Below are positions 21,489 to 32,563 of a DNA stretch of 64,000 nucleotides, in pieces (position 1 is the first letter of the stretch; the number at the start of each line of letters is the position of its first letter). Source of the stretch: Tenodera sinensis (taxonomy: Eukaryota; Arthropoda; Insecta; Mantodea; Mantidae); assembly GCA_030765045.1 (NCBI GenBank), contig CM060964.1, positions 153,039,705-153,103,704 of the forward strand. The letters are read 5' to 3'. The translations under genes were made by a program, and so were the position numbers. A model generated the notes under the pieces. The model was not told where the DNA came from, did no database searches, and was given only the letters and a program-made list of their open reading frames with translations.

Positions 21489-21940
21489 TTTAATCTCTGT
21501 GCTGCAGGATCAAAAAGAACCTTGAGTTTTTTTTCCCCTTTCTCTCCACATCCTGAACTACTTGAACTGCTTCTCCCAAAGACATTCCTACCGATTGCAG
21601 TTTTTCTTTATGGAATCACAGAGGAAACAAAGATTTCTTAACACAGTCTCTTTTAAATTTTGTAGTATATTGTTGCACTTGCAGCACTACTTTTCACTGT
21701 AGACATGTTTAATCCATTGTGAATTCAAAACTGTTGATATGTAATTTCCCAACACAAAACAACTATAGAATGTGGTATAATCTTTGTGGATTCACAAATG
21801 ACTAATTGACTATACAGTTTAACAAATATTGGTGTATAAACTAGCCGGTTCATGAAGCGATAACCGCTGCAGTGCAGGAATTCCCTGTTATCCTCATGTT
21901 GCTTGAGTAATGAGGATGTTTATATTTTCTTCCTACTGAA
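21489..21940. other. remainder of the hAT interior, no clear coding
   Basis: A minus-strand Ser-rich reading at 21500-21720 may be the N-terminal region of the hAT protein, but it is interrupted and not diagnostic. Confidence 0.35.
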
Positions 21941-22071
21941 AAATAAATAAATATTTTCTTGTTTAACGACGCTGTCAATTGCCAGGATCACATCAGCGTC
22001 GCCGGTGTGCCGGAATTTTGTCCCGCAGGAGTTCTTTTACATGCCAGTAAATCTACTGACATGGAGCTGTC
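21941..22071 (-). mobile_element. SINE-2 copy C, 5'-truncated, 13-bp target duplications
   Basis: This stretch contains only the body and 3' end of SINE-2 (minus strand): CTCCTGCGGGACAAAATTCC, CGGCGACGCTGATG, GTTAAACAAG and an ATTT tail. TCTTCCTACTGAA flanks it at 21928-21940 and 22072-22084. The tRNA head is missing, as expected from incomplete reverse transcription. Confidence 0.9.
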
Positions 22072-22442
22072 TCTTCCTACTGAAGGGATACTATAGCTGA
22101 CATATCAGCTCTTCCAATAATGAATAACGAAATTGCAACATCCAACCTGCGTAATTGAGCATTAAAGAAGTGGATGGTGACTTGTTAAAAATAATTTGGT
22201 GCTGCTTTTATGTGATTTATGTGAAAATTACTTTTAACATGTTTCCTTTGTGATTTTTGTGTAATTTATGTGAACATCCCAAAATGTTTATTTAAATAAA
22301 AAAATTCAGTAAATATGCATTTTTATGTGCAATAAAACTTAAAATATTTGCTCCGGTGTGAATATCCAGGACATTCAACTTAGTTTCAGGTTCATAATAG
22401 GACGCAAACCACATATGTATTTACCTAAAAATCTGAGCCCTA

Positions 22443-22814
22443 TTAATTATTAATGAAGCCTATATTGTCGCCATCTATGAATGTTTTGAAACTAACAGGT
22501 GCAATTTAGGTTTTTACGTGAATTCACGTAAAATAAGAAAGAAAACAGTAGAGTTGTGTTAAAAACAGCTGCATTTTGCATGTAATCAAATAGGAGAAAG
22601 GTAGCTTAAATAATTTATGAGAACTTGAAATACTTTCTGACAAAAGAGATCCTGCTTTATGACGATAATGTGGTGAATAGAAATATACGTTAGTTGATAA
22701 TGGGTGGAGAAAGCTTGGAAACCAAACATTTTTGTTTTAACTTACGTTATAACGTTTTTACTAACTCACTTCCTGGCCTGTCTGTTTGGTAAAAATTTTG
22801 CAATAAATTTTAAA
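22443..22814. other. no recognisable feature
   Basis: Unique-looking AT-rich spacer between the hAT element and the tandem array. Confidence 0.5.
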
Positions 22815-23765
22815 TTAAATTCTCAATGAGCTAGAGACTTGAAACTTTAAACATATGTAGGTCAAAAGTGGAAGACAATGCAATATTAATTCACTTTCAA
22901 TAAAATCCTCCCACCCTAAATTACACATGACATGGAACATTTTTTGAACATATAAATTTTTATTGAACTGACTTCCCAATGAGCTAGAGACTTGAAAGTT
23001 TAAACACAGCTGAGAACTGAATGACAATTCAATATTACATTAAAATAGGATTTGAGTCAATAACACTAAACAGCACTCACTTTTTAAAATTTCCCGGAGC
23101 ATGTTTCAGAGGCTAGCTTTCCTCCATTATCAACCAGACATTTTATTTATTCAATATTAGCTCACTCTCAATGTAATCCCCCACCCTGGACTACCCGTTA
23201 CGTGGAACATTTTCTGAAAATTTTGTTTAAACTAACTCCCATGAGTCAGCTAGAGACCTGAAACTTTAAACATAGCTCAGAACTAGATGACAATACAGCA
23301 TTAACTCACTTTCAAGAAAATCTCTCCACCCCAACTACCTATAAATGGAAAATGTTTGGAACTTCATGATGTGCTAGAGATTAGTAACTTTAAACATAGC
23401 TCAGAACTATATGACAATGCAATATTAACCAAATCTCTTGACCCAAACTACCCTTCACATGGAAATATTTTTAACTAACTTCACATTGAGCTGGAAACTG
23501 AAACTTTAAACACAACTCAGAACTGGATGACAGCACAATACTTAACTCCCTTCACCCCAAACTATCCTTTACATGGGAAAAAAAATTGATTTTCTCAAAA
23601 GTGGCTTTAACAATTTTGATTAAAATAGTATATGTCTCAGATATCTTCATGACAAATGAGATGTATATCTTGCATTTTCTGGGAATAGACTCTGAAGTCT
23701 GTTAAAACTTTAAACATAGCTCAGAACTGGATGAAAAACAGACAGGCATACAAGGTCTTTAAGTT
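22815..23765 (+). repeat. degenerate tandem array derived from repeat X
   Basis: About six units of 120-150 bp each contain GAGCTAGAGACTTGAAACTT, TAAACATAGCTCAGAACT, GATGACAATGCAATATTAAC and CCACCC-AACTACCC-TTACATGGAA. Unit landmarks fall near 22830, 22981, 23248, 23373, 23491 and 23705. The last full unit continues into GATTTTCTCAAAA..TTTTGATTAAAA, text specific to repeat X. Stretches that look coding here repeat the same pseudo-peptide and are not genes. Confidence 0.75.
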
Positions 23766-24084
23766 TTAATTATTTAAATAAAAAAGCTTAAATAATTTTA
23801 ATATACATTTTTAAAGCAATAAAAAGTGTAAATTAATTTCCCCTAGCCCCCGTGCAGAGTTATAACCCCATACAGGTTCCTCGAAACTCGAAACAAATTG
23901 TCCTGAAAATTTGTGATTGTGAATTTTTGATAGCTATGAAGATACTTCTAGGATTTAAAATGAAAAACATGGGGCCCATGCAATAGATAATTGTAAATAG
24001 TGTAGCAAGTAGCTGTCATTGAGAAAACTGACAACAGTTCATATAATTTGCAGTGCAATAAAATTGTTAATGGCTTAGGCAAAC

Positions 24085-25272
24085 TATGTGGTTGTTGGCT
24101 AATGCTGGGTTTCTGACAATGAAGTCATTAGTCCTCTTGCTCTCCAATATTTTCCATTGATGGATGGGGTGCTAGAAAGGGCCAGGCATGTTTGAAGGTG
24201 GTCTTGGTCCATTTCCTCTTGCAGATTACATAAAGGACAGAGTGGTGAAGAATATATCCCAATTCTGTTTAAATGTTTTGCCAGACAATCATGTCCCGTA
24301 ATCAACCTAAAGGTTGCAGCTGCTGTTTTTTGAGGATACTCAGGAATTACTGTTTGAATGTTTGGTAGTTCCCCTCTTTTGTTTTTTGATTTTTCATAGT
24401 AATATTTTGTAATAATTTTTAATTCAAGAGTTGGCTAATCTTTTAGCTGCATAAAATGGTAGATTAACTATAGATTTCTGTACACTTTTGGTATCCCTTT
24501 TTGCAAGAACATCAGCTTTGTCATTAGCACTAAGTCCACAGTACGCTGGTATCCATTGGAAGACTAGGTGTTTTTGAAATGCTGTTAGGTGGGTAAGGAT
24601 TTTCCAACATTCTATGATTGTTTGGTTTTTTGGTGACAACTTGGAAGTAATTGCTATAATTGCCACCCTGGAATCTGAGAAAATAACTGCCTGATGAAAA
24701 TGTGAGATTCTGTACAACAGATTTTGGAGAGGTATTTGAATTGCTTCAATTTCTCCATTGAAGTTTGTAGGTCCATAACCTAAAGATTTGTGATAGGCAA
24801 AGAGGTGGCACGTGACTCCAGCCTCTGCTCCATCTTGGTTTGATATCAGTGATCCATCAGTATAAATATGGAGCCTTTCATATTCCGTAAATCTAGTATA
24901 AATTGTCTAATGCCAATAATTTTAGAACATTAGTTGGAGTATCACTTTTCTTCTATCATATGTAAATAATATGTGATGTCTAATGTTTGTGTCAGATTGA
25001 CTTTATATATGAAGTTTTTCTGTGAATTAGAAAGGTCTACATTCTTCTTGATTTCTTGAATTTTGGAAAGAAAGCTCTCCTTAGCCTTTGGTGTGTGTGT
25101 AAAATTTATCTTGTTCCTTGTATTGAATGGGAGTCTACATGTTAAAGCTTCACATATCCAGTCTACAGTTTAGTTGCTTTCTGAAGGGCATCCACAGGAG
25201 GTTTCCTCTTACATATGCCTTCTCTTATTTTAGAATTGAAGGCCCACCTGGTGGATCTGCACCAAATCTTGT
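24085..25272 (-). pseudogene. LINE relic: RNase H and C-terminal zinc finger
   Basis: Reading leftward it gives HIYTDGSLISNQDG, EIEAIQIPLQNLL, AVIFSDSRVAIIAI and FQWIPAYCGLSANDKADVLA. Then comes LITGHDCLAKHLNRIGIYSS with CPLCNLQEEMDQDHLQTC. These are the RNase H D-E-D-D positions and the C-x2-C..H..C finger of I-like LINEs. The family is the one at 38455-40334, but divergent. Stops and frameshifts occur, mainly above 24720. The 3' end is an AACAAC tail at 24085-24095. Confidence 0.82.
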
Positions 25273-25277
25273 TTGAA

Positions 25278-25469
25278 AATGTTGTTGTTGTTAGCTAATG
25301 CTGGATTTCTGACAATGAAGTCATTAATGCTCTTGCTCTCCAATATTTTTCACTGATGGATGGGGTGTTAGAAATGGCCGGGCATATTTGAAGGTGGTCT
25401 CAGTCCATTTCCTCTTGCAGATCACATAGAGGACAGAGTGGTGAAGAATATATCCCAATTCTGTTTAAA
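25278..25469 (-). mobile_element. second LINE 3' end in tandem, strongly 5'-truncated
   Basis: This stretch repeats 24090-24275 almost base for base (GCTAATGCTGGATTTCTGAC, GGATGGGGTGTTAGAA, GAATATATCCCAATTC) with its own (CAA)n tail at the left. It lies in the same orientation, immediately upstream of the previous copy. Confidence 0.85.
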
Positions 25470-26379
25470 TATGAAGAGACTTAGCAGTAATAGTAACCGC
25501 TTTTTAGAGAGCACCATATTTTTATGTTTTGGCGGTCACATCGCTCTCTCACAACCCCCAGAATGTCTGGAGGACCCCACCTGTCGTTGGTTTACGGGTC
25601 TCACCGACCTGACCGGGAGAATTATCAAAATAAATTCACCGACCATATCCTCTGATTACCAATCAGAGGACGTATTACATGCCATGACAGGTCAGCATGT
25701 TAGGGGTTAAGAGTTTATAGAGAAATGGAGAGGTTGGAAAAATAAAGACTCCCTAGGCCTCAGGAACCCTAGTAGCATCGGGGTCGGAAGAGTACAAGAG
25801 ATGACCAAGGTAAGGTCAGATAGAAAAGTTACAGTGAGGAGCAAAACACCAGTAAGTGGAAGTAATGTTCTGCTCAGCTTGGGTACCTTGTGGTCGCTAT
25901 TCACATATCCCCTAGACGGAGACCCCTGAGTCTTAGAGTGTGTGATTATTGAAAGAAAAAGAACCCGGAATACAGTGACTCGTTTATTGTTAGTGAGCTT
26001 CATAAGGCGACTGGTGTAAGTAGGCCTACATTTTTTATATTAAGAAAAGAGGATCCCATCACTACACCACGGCATATATGCAAAACCAACAGGAAGATAA
26101 AATATAATTTTGAATGCAAATATGGCACAAATTTCCTGAATTTCTATTTCAAAGTACTCCCCCTACAATTCTGACCGTGTTGAAATAAGTCAATGAGGAT
26201 GAGGACTTGCCAAATTTTAAATATGGAACCTTTTATAGCTTAGGGAAGGAAATGGGATTTCATTTTGAAAAGAGGAAATAAATCGTTTATAGTTGAGATA
26301 AATGATATAGTGTGGCGACATTCCTATTTACGGAAAATAAAACAATTCAGAAAAGAGGTAAGGTAAATTGTGTACTTTG
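25470..26379. other. unassigned, GC-richer stretch
   Basis: No family was recognised. A plus frame ending at 25710 and a minus frame at 25707-26003 are open but carry no known motif. Confidence 0.4.
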
Positions 26380-26660
26380 ATTAAAGTTGGTAAATGTAAG
26401 GCACACTGTATCAAAAGTTTGGAAGGATAAGACTATAAAAACTCCTAATGAAGCGCTTTTGGCCGGGTTATCCACTGGTCTTAAATCACCTACTGCTCGC
26501 GGACCACGATTTGTAATATTTCATGCCGATGGTACGATTTGTACAGGGTGCAAAACCTGTTTTCTTGACGAAAAAAGGTTCTGCTGATTATCGTGATGAA
26601 ATGGACAGCGATAGATTTGAACAGTGGTTCAGGAATCAACTAGCAAAATCCCGGTAACCG
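26380..26660 (+). pseudogene. Tc1/mariner-superfamily transposase core fragment
   Basis: The plus frame reads VNVRHTVSKVWKDKTIKTPN, then SPTARGPRFVIFHADG, and after one frameshift GAKPVFLTKKGSADYRDEMD with SDRFEQWFRNQLAK. It resembles the segment between the first and second catalytic aspartates of a DDE_3 transposase group common in insect genomes (T-S-W, G-R-I--HAG, F--K---DYHDEM). The aspartates that flank this segment are not included. Confidence 0.72.
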
Positions 26661-26736
26661 CGGCGGCGCAACATACGTGGCAACGCCGCGCTGATTCTCC
26701 ATAAGAGCCATTGTGCCTTCATAACGTGAAAACTCC

Positions 26737-27511
26737 TTATAGTGATGGGCTACCAAAAGAAACGTCTAGCGCGGAGTGTGTACGGTAGGCAGATGATAGA
26801 AAGGTAGGCACGCCAGTGTTTAATAGGACTAAGACGGACATATCGCAAACGTTTGCTACAAGGCACCCACGAGCATCGTCAGTGTCGGAGCCACAGTGAG
26901 TATGCTGGATATTCAGATCGCCCAGAAACATGTGCCGTGGCGGAATCTGAGCCAAGAGAGTCCGAAGATCATTCTCGTGTACGACACTGACCGGTGGCAG
27001 ATATACATTGCAAACAGAGAAACAGTCTCTGCAGCTGTACACCACCGCTACAGTTTGTAAAATAAATATTTTGTTGTTTAACGACCCTGTCAATTGCTAG
27101 GATCACATCACGTCGCCGGTGTGCCGGAATTTTGTCCCGCAGGAGTTCTTTTAAATGCCAGTAAATCTACTAACATGGAGCTGTCGTTTTTAAGAACACT
27201 TAAAAACCATCGTCAACCTGCGACCTTGGGTTCAGTAGGCCAGCATCTAACCAACTGAGCCACCCAGACCGACTCTACAGTTTGTAGTGGCGTGTTACGG
27301 GGTATACTGGTGGCAGATATGTTATGCGCCACCAGCGTAGCAACACCACCGCATGCTCTATCAGCGACAGGGTCGTGATGGAATGCTGAAAAACCACGAA
27401 GATGGAGAGAGTGATTAGGCTGTAAACGGGTTTCCTGTAGGCAAACGATTGATGGAGAACGTTGAAAGACTAAGTGCTGTATGTCCGGAGCACGTGCCCG
27501 GTACCCATTAA
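26737..27511 (-). pseudogene. I-type LINE ORF2 endonuclease, 3'-truncated
   Basis: This is the apurinic/apyrimidinic-like endonuclease that nicks target DNA for retrotransposition. Reading leftward: VNGYRARAPDIQHLVFQRSP, SIVCLQETRL (metal-binding Glu), FHHDPVADRACGGVATLV, then after the SINE-2 insertion VCNVYLPPVS, MFLGDLNIQHTHCGS (where the family has GD-N--H--WGS) and THSALDVSF (where it usually has S--D). Reverse transcriptase does not follow, since homology ends near 26740. It pairs with ORF1 at 28029-29240 and belongs to the same broad group as 51640-54337. Confidence 0.85.
27060..27274 (-). mobile_element. SINE-2 copy B inside the LINE endonuclease, 12-bp target duplications
   Basis: The full-length copy has head GGTCTGGGTGGCTCAGTTGG (A box), a B-box-like GGTCGCAGGTTG, a body shared with 48691-48916, and an ATTT-type tail at the left. 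CTACAGTTTGTA flanks it at 27048-27059 and 27275-27286. It is younger than the LINE it splits. Confidence 0.92.
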
Positions 27512-27998
27512 CCCTTTCAGTCCCGGTGTGTATTATAAGAAACATAGGCTTTTTGCCTATGTGTAATACTTTCAACGGGTTTTTATGCTATATTCTTGTT
27601 ATATTGTTCATCACCAATTAAACATATGTATTTGAGATGTTCTGAATTGTAGAAAATTATATTTTTACAATTCACATTGTAGTGTTTTTTATATACGAAA
27701 AGAAGCAAAATCCATGCAACCGCAGTCAAATGATACCCCGTCATCATCCACGCATGTCATCACACCGATTATTTTACGTGGGCCCTCCCCGTCCTTTACC
27801 ACAGGCACATTTGACTGCGGTTGCCGAGACTCGAACTCACGACCTCAGGCTTTGAGTGCCTGGCCAGTGCGCTACGTGTTGCCTTAACGATCATGGCTAT
27901 TCAAGCCAGCAGGCTGAAGGTGTTCCAGAACGCCTAATCTAAACCGGTTTCGAATTAGAGGAAGAACGGCATAAGTAGCAAAATAATTCGGGACTGAA
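27512..27998. mobile_element. TTAA-associated non-autonomous element with internal hairpin and tRNA-like segment
   Basis: The left end is CCCTTTCAGTCCCGG directly after TTAA (27508-27511), and the right end is the complement of TTCAGTCCCGAATT. This suggests a piggyBac-type MITE. It falls exactly at the start of LINE ORF2: MQCN-like codons lie on its right and VNGYRARAP on its left. Inside, GCAACCGCAGTCAAATG (27716-27732) and its perfect complement (27808-27824) form a 17-bp stem. A tRNA-like B box GAGTTCGAGTC (minus, 27828-27838) follows with tRNA-like text to about 27905. No TTAA is seen at the right end. Confidence 0.55.
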
Positions 27999-28028
27999 TT
28001 GCACTGCATTATTTCCAATGTAAAGAGA

Positions 28029-29240
28029 TTAGTGTTTGGTCTTCATCTGTTTCTTTTTCATTCTTACCTTGACCGACTTGGGACCTGGAATGTTCAATTC
28101 GCCGTCCTCTGGTGACTCCGCCGATGTACGGGAGTCTGAAGATCCCCAGCGGCTCGTTGAGCGGGAGCGGGACTTCTTTGATGAGGAACGACTATTGACG
28201 TGAACAGGTAAAATAGTGTAGCCACTGCTCGTGGATGGCTGGTGAGCTTGTGTGGGCACGGCGGAAGTCGTAGTTGCCGGTGCAGGTGCATCACGGGACG
28301 GTGGAGAGATGCTCGTTTGTAAATCCGTCTGTGTTGGAGCATCAGCGACCGGAACATGTTGAAAGGCCACAGCATGGGCAGGAGTGCGGCGGACTACTGA
28401 CGCGAAGCCTAGGGTGGTCGCAGGTTTCAGCTGCTCGAAGTGACGACGCACTTCCAAAAATGTGAGCCGCTCTTTCACGCGCAACTCCTGTATTGCCTTC
28501 TCGTCCATAAACGTGGAACACTGACGGTAAACCACAACGCTCACAAATGGCGGGATTATTGCAGGTGATCTTAGTATGACCGAACCGCTGGCATCTAAAG
28601 CAGCGCATGGGGTTCGGCACAAACTGCCGTACGGCGACACGTTCATAGCCACAAAAGATATACTCAGGCAACTGAGTGCCTTTGAATGTCAAAAACACTG
28701 TATGCAGAGCTAGCTCCTTGCCATCCTGCTTTCGAGTAAGACGGTAGGCTTGACAAACATGCTGGTCAGAGAGGCAGGCGACAATCTCCTTGTTCATCAG
28801 ATTGTCCAGACTGGAGGTGGTTACAACTCCCCTACAGGAGTTGAGCGATTTGTGTGGGGCTACCCGAATTGGGTAGGATCACAACAAAGCTGCTTTCAAA
28901 AGTTTCTGGGACTGATGCGCCATGTTTGGTCTCGATTAACAGCATACCATCTTGTACTCTTGTCACGTTCTTCACCGGACCACTTATCTGTCTACTTCAC
29001 ATTTGATGTAAAAAGAGCTAATATCTTTAGTTGTCTTCCCTTCACAGGCCAATGTCATAACTATAAAAAAGAGTCAAACAAAAGGGTTTTGTGCAGATAC
29101 ATGATTGATTGGACCCCCATCTGGAACAGTTGGCGTCAACCTGCCATCCAGAGGTCAAAGAAAAGAAAGACACCGAAATCTCCACAGTCTGTGCTGCCAT
29201 GGAGATCCCTCCATGACTGATCTCAAAGCGTACATCAGAG
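28029..29240 (-). pseudogene. I-type LINE ORF1 (gag-like, CCHC zinc knuckle)
   Basis: ORF1 encodes the nucleic-acid chaperone that packages LINE RNA. From the right, divergent N-terminal text (VKNVTRVQDGMLLIETKHG) leads into ACLSDQHVCQAYRLTRKQDG and then FLTFKGTQLPEYIFCGY. Next come FVPNPMRCFRCQRFGHTKIT and CNNPAICERCG, a CX2C..HX4C knuckle plus a second CX2C. The C-terminal part (28560-28029) shifts frame and is Ser/Arg-rich (SSSKKSRSRSTSRWGSSDSR), ending KMKTKH-like with a stop at 28029. At least two frameshifts and several stops make it dead. ORF2 begins directly after the stop, interrupted by the TTAA element. Confidence 0.82.
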
Positions 29241-29657
29241 GGACCTGACCTCCACTGCTTGTCCACATGGGTAAACCATTCACCACGCACACCTCGGTTT
29301 TATTCTCTTACCACAGGAATAACTGTCTGTGGTTCCCCACTTCAGACCATGCTGCCTCAATGGAATCAGCATGGATTCAGGGGACTTGTGGCTGATTACA
29401 CCGGAGTTCTGTCCACGGTAACACATCTGACTGGTAATACTAACCCGATGGCCCTCAGAGAGCTACGTGGCTATACATGACAGTGTGGATGGGCTCCGCA
29501 CCTAAGGCTACACATGGGGGCAGTGTGAAGGGTCTGCCCAACCTTCGCGCTTGAGACCTCCAAAGAGCACACAAGTTGGGGGCTGCGCTGAAAACTGTGG
29601 GACAGGATCACGGAGATAGGAAAGATCCCAGCTGGTGAGACAGGAGTTAGAAACCTA
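29241..29657. other. probable 5' leader of the LINE plus unassigned sequence
   Basis: This GC-richer sequence, up to the MITE, has no protein motif. Its base composition resembles the LINE rather than the surrounding AT-rich DNA. Confidence 0.35.
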
Positions 29658-29883
29658 CTGTGCTTTTCAAATGGGAAGGAGTTTGTCCTTGAGCACCTCC
29701 ATGCCAGCAACCAATTGGAGTTGTGCTGTGTTGTCATATTGCACCAGGTAGGCTTGCATGAATTAGGATAGTGTGCGAGAGAGAGAGAAATAAAAAGAGT
29801 GGGGGTAATGAGCTTGCAACGCTGTGCACATAAATGTATCTCATTGGCTGTAGATCAGAACTCTTCCCATTTGAAAAGCACAG
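29658..29883 (-). mobile_element. TA-flanked MITE, copy 2
   Basis: Ends CTGTGCTTTTCAAATGGGAA and its reverse complement at 29862-29883, with TA at 29656-29657 and 29884-29885. The body is the reverse complement of 8248-8461. A GAGA run (29777-29788) is an added simple repeat. Confidence 0.85.
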
Positions 29884-30847
29884 TAAGACCTTACAAGCTA
29901 ATAATGTTAATAAATCTAGAAGGGGAAGAGGGTGATAAGTAGCAACATAAGCTGCTGTATAAGGCAAGTTAATGAATATGGAAGGGGTGAAATGAGGGTG
30001 AGCGGCTTCGGGCCCTGGGTGCACCTAAACGGGTACCTACCGAAGTAGGCCCCTGGGGGTTTCGACAGTAGGATGAGCTGCTGTGCAGTGGCTATAGGAT
30101 GAGGGAAAAGCACTGTATATTCAATACTTCAATACACAGCTTGAAATGACATTGAAAAATAACAAAGTCTTTGTTTGAAAATGTAGTTGAACAATAATTA
30201 CAGACTGATTAACATGGTAATTGAGAGCACACAATATTTGCCCATTTATACCGTGTATTTTGTAACTTTCAACAATGCTCAAAGTTGTATGTGATTTTGT
30301 TGTTGTTACAACCTGCAATGCTATAACCAAAACGTTTAGTTCCTCTTTCCATTGGTACTATTATCATGTTTCTAAGTTTTATTAATCACAAATTACACAT
30401 ATTTGAAACACCAAAGCTCATTTGGGACTGTGTTTCCCTCTCTTGTCATCTGCCATTCTTCTTCTTTAACATATTTCTCACAACAATTTCTATGTTAAAA
30501 GTAGCTAAAAACTTGTTTGGCATATCTGACAACAATCTTGGTTTTTCACCAGGTAAAATTCTCTACTTTTATTTCTTCTTGAAATATCTGCAAATGTTCT
30601 AGTTACAGCTTTTTTTTTCTCTCTGTAACAAGCATATTCAGATATTGCCATTGCTAATTGACATCACCCAGACTCCAAAAGGCATTGATTGTCCTTCAAT
30701 CATCCTCAGAAAAGTTAAAACTGCATTTGCAAGAACACCAATTTTGTGACTTAGCAATTTTTATGCTCATATTTTACCGCTTTTTGTTTTAACTTTCTAA
30801 CCTGATTGTATTTTCTTCTTTTGTAGGTTTCTTCTGGCACATCTGTA
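29884..30847. other. no recognisable feature
   Basis: AT-rich intron-like sequence. Confidence 0.5.
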
Positions 30848-31323
30848 TTATTTCTTGTTTTCTTCTGCCTTCTTGAATTTTCTGCTCCTTATTTGAACCT
30901 GAATCTCCATGTTAACATCTGCAGTTAATTCCTCATTGTTTGAAGGAACCTGAATTTCTCCACAGTGGTGTTTTTCTCCTGCCACATTAATACTACAAAG
31001 TAAATTGCTGGTTACATTAGACCTGGTTCTTATTACTGTAGCCTCATTTTCTTTCACGTCATTCTCTTTATTCACCATAATTTCATCTCTATTCCCTGTG
31101 GAACGGATTTTCTCTGAGGTACTAGCAACTGATAGTGGCATGAGTGTATGATAAATTGTCCTGGTGTTATTTGGGTATATGCAGGAAGCTTTCTTTCTCT
31201 TTGTATGTAATGAGATGAAGTAGCTCCATTGGAATCTGAAGTTTCAGTTTCAGTTGGTAGATATTCTGCATCCCTGTCTTCATCATATTCCTCAACAGAA
31301 TCTGATTGTGACTCTCCTGCCAT
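30848..31323 (-). pseudogene. unrecognised acidic protein in two overlapping frames
   Basis: An ATG at 31323 opens 83 codons of acidic, Ser/Thr-rich protein (MAGESQSDSVEEYDEDRDAE, YLPTETETSDSNG). A second frame from 31141 continues 97 codons (KIRSTGNRDEIMVNKENDVK, MEIQVQIRSRKFKKAEENKK). Together they look like one frameshifted polypeptide with a charged low-complexity N-terminus and a basic end. I do not recognise the family. A transposon-encoded protein or a captured host exon are both possible. The surrounding 31324-32563 holds nothing else identifiable. Confidence 0.35.
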
Positions 31324-32563
31324 TGTAGAAATTCAGCAGGAATCTAAAGTATAATACTTTTGCTATAGTTTTCAGTTTATATTTAACATTTTTGTTGTGA
31401 AGGTAAACCTTTTATATGAAATTAATGACAGTTCATAACAGCTGATATAACATTGTATTTCAGTTTGTAACTGCAACATTATTGTTCTTCTTATTGTTAT
31501 TAATTAATTAATTCATTCATGTTTCTGTCTTTCATGAAATACATAGCTTAAAGGATTACTTAAAGCATATCACAGCTACAAAATTCATTACTGAATAAGC
31601 CAAAATTAACTTTCTGGTAAGTTATTGCTTATTTTTGCTGCTGAAGCATTTGGGAGAATGTCAGCTGAAGTGATCGAGAGAACAACAGCAAGCTCTTCAT
31701 TTTGTAATTTCTTCTCTCGCCATGCCAGATATTCAGCAGCATCCTAAAATGCAACAGTTACTTTATTTATTAATTTATATTTTAAAATATCATTTTTCAA
31801 ATGAAATCACATTTTACTGCCCTCTCTGTTCTGGTGTATTTCAATTTACAATAAACTTGTTATAATATACTTATTACCATTATGAAAAGAAAAGTTGGTG
31901 CTGAATGAGGCAAAATCTACTTTATCCATAAATTATCAGGTCTTTCAGTCAGTGAGGAGCTCGGGAGATTACCAGGATGCACTTAAGTTGATAATTCATA
32001 TTTACTATCTGAAAAAGCTAAAATCGAGTCATGTTGATTCTTGCTTATAGATAATTCTAATGGGCTCCACAGAAGCCAATGAAGTCATTAATACATACCA
32101 TGACCTTAAAATGTTTTCTTACTGTCTGATTAACAATCATTCAGCAACAGGGATACAAAAATCTCCTTAAAATTTCTTCCTGCCAAGCACGGTAACCAAT
32201 CTTATCTACATTACACGGAAGCAGGACCAGTTGCAAACAAACATATCTCAACATATGGCTTCTTCGACTCTAACACTGGCAACATTTTAGTTCATGACAG
32301 ATAACTAAGTTGAGATATAGTTATCTGATACTAAGCATATTTAACAATTGTGTACATATGGTCCATAGTATCTTAGAATGTATAAAACATAGACATGCAA
32401 TTGTTTGACAATAAGAACGTTTAATCCTGAATGGTTTAATAAACAATTGTATTTAACAAAAGTGTATTTTTATAGATATGTTTGTTTGACATTAAGCCGT
32501 CATTGTGTGCACCATCATGGCCATGAGGTAGTGAGCCTCATTTATGTGAATTTTTTCTTCCAG

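Larger units (their letters stand above)
19469..22442 (-). mobile_element. hAT-type element, the host of four later insertions
   Basis: The ends TAGGGCTCAGATTTTTAGGT and its reverse complement at 22423-22442 form 20-bp terminal inverted repeats. The flanking octamers ATATTTAT and TTAATTAT agree at six of eight positions, a decayed 8-bp duplication. A hAT C-terminal domain (minus strand, 19930-20160) lies inside. The interior also holds SINE-1 copy B, repeat X with its microsatellite and SINE-3, and a truncated SINE-2. Confidence 0.7.

Noticed and set aside
22815..23765. CRISPR-like array
   Set aside because: Units are long, degenerate and without spacers of uniform size, and the DNA is clearly animal.
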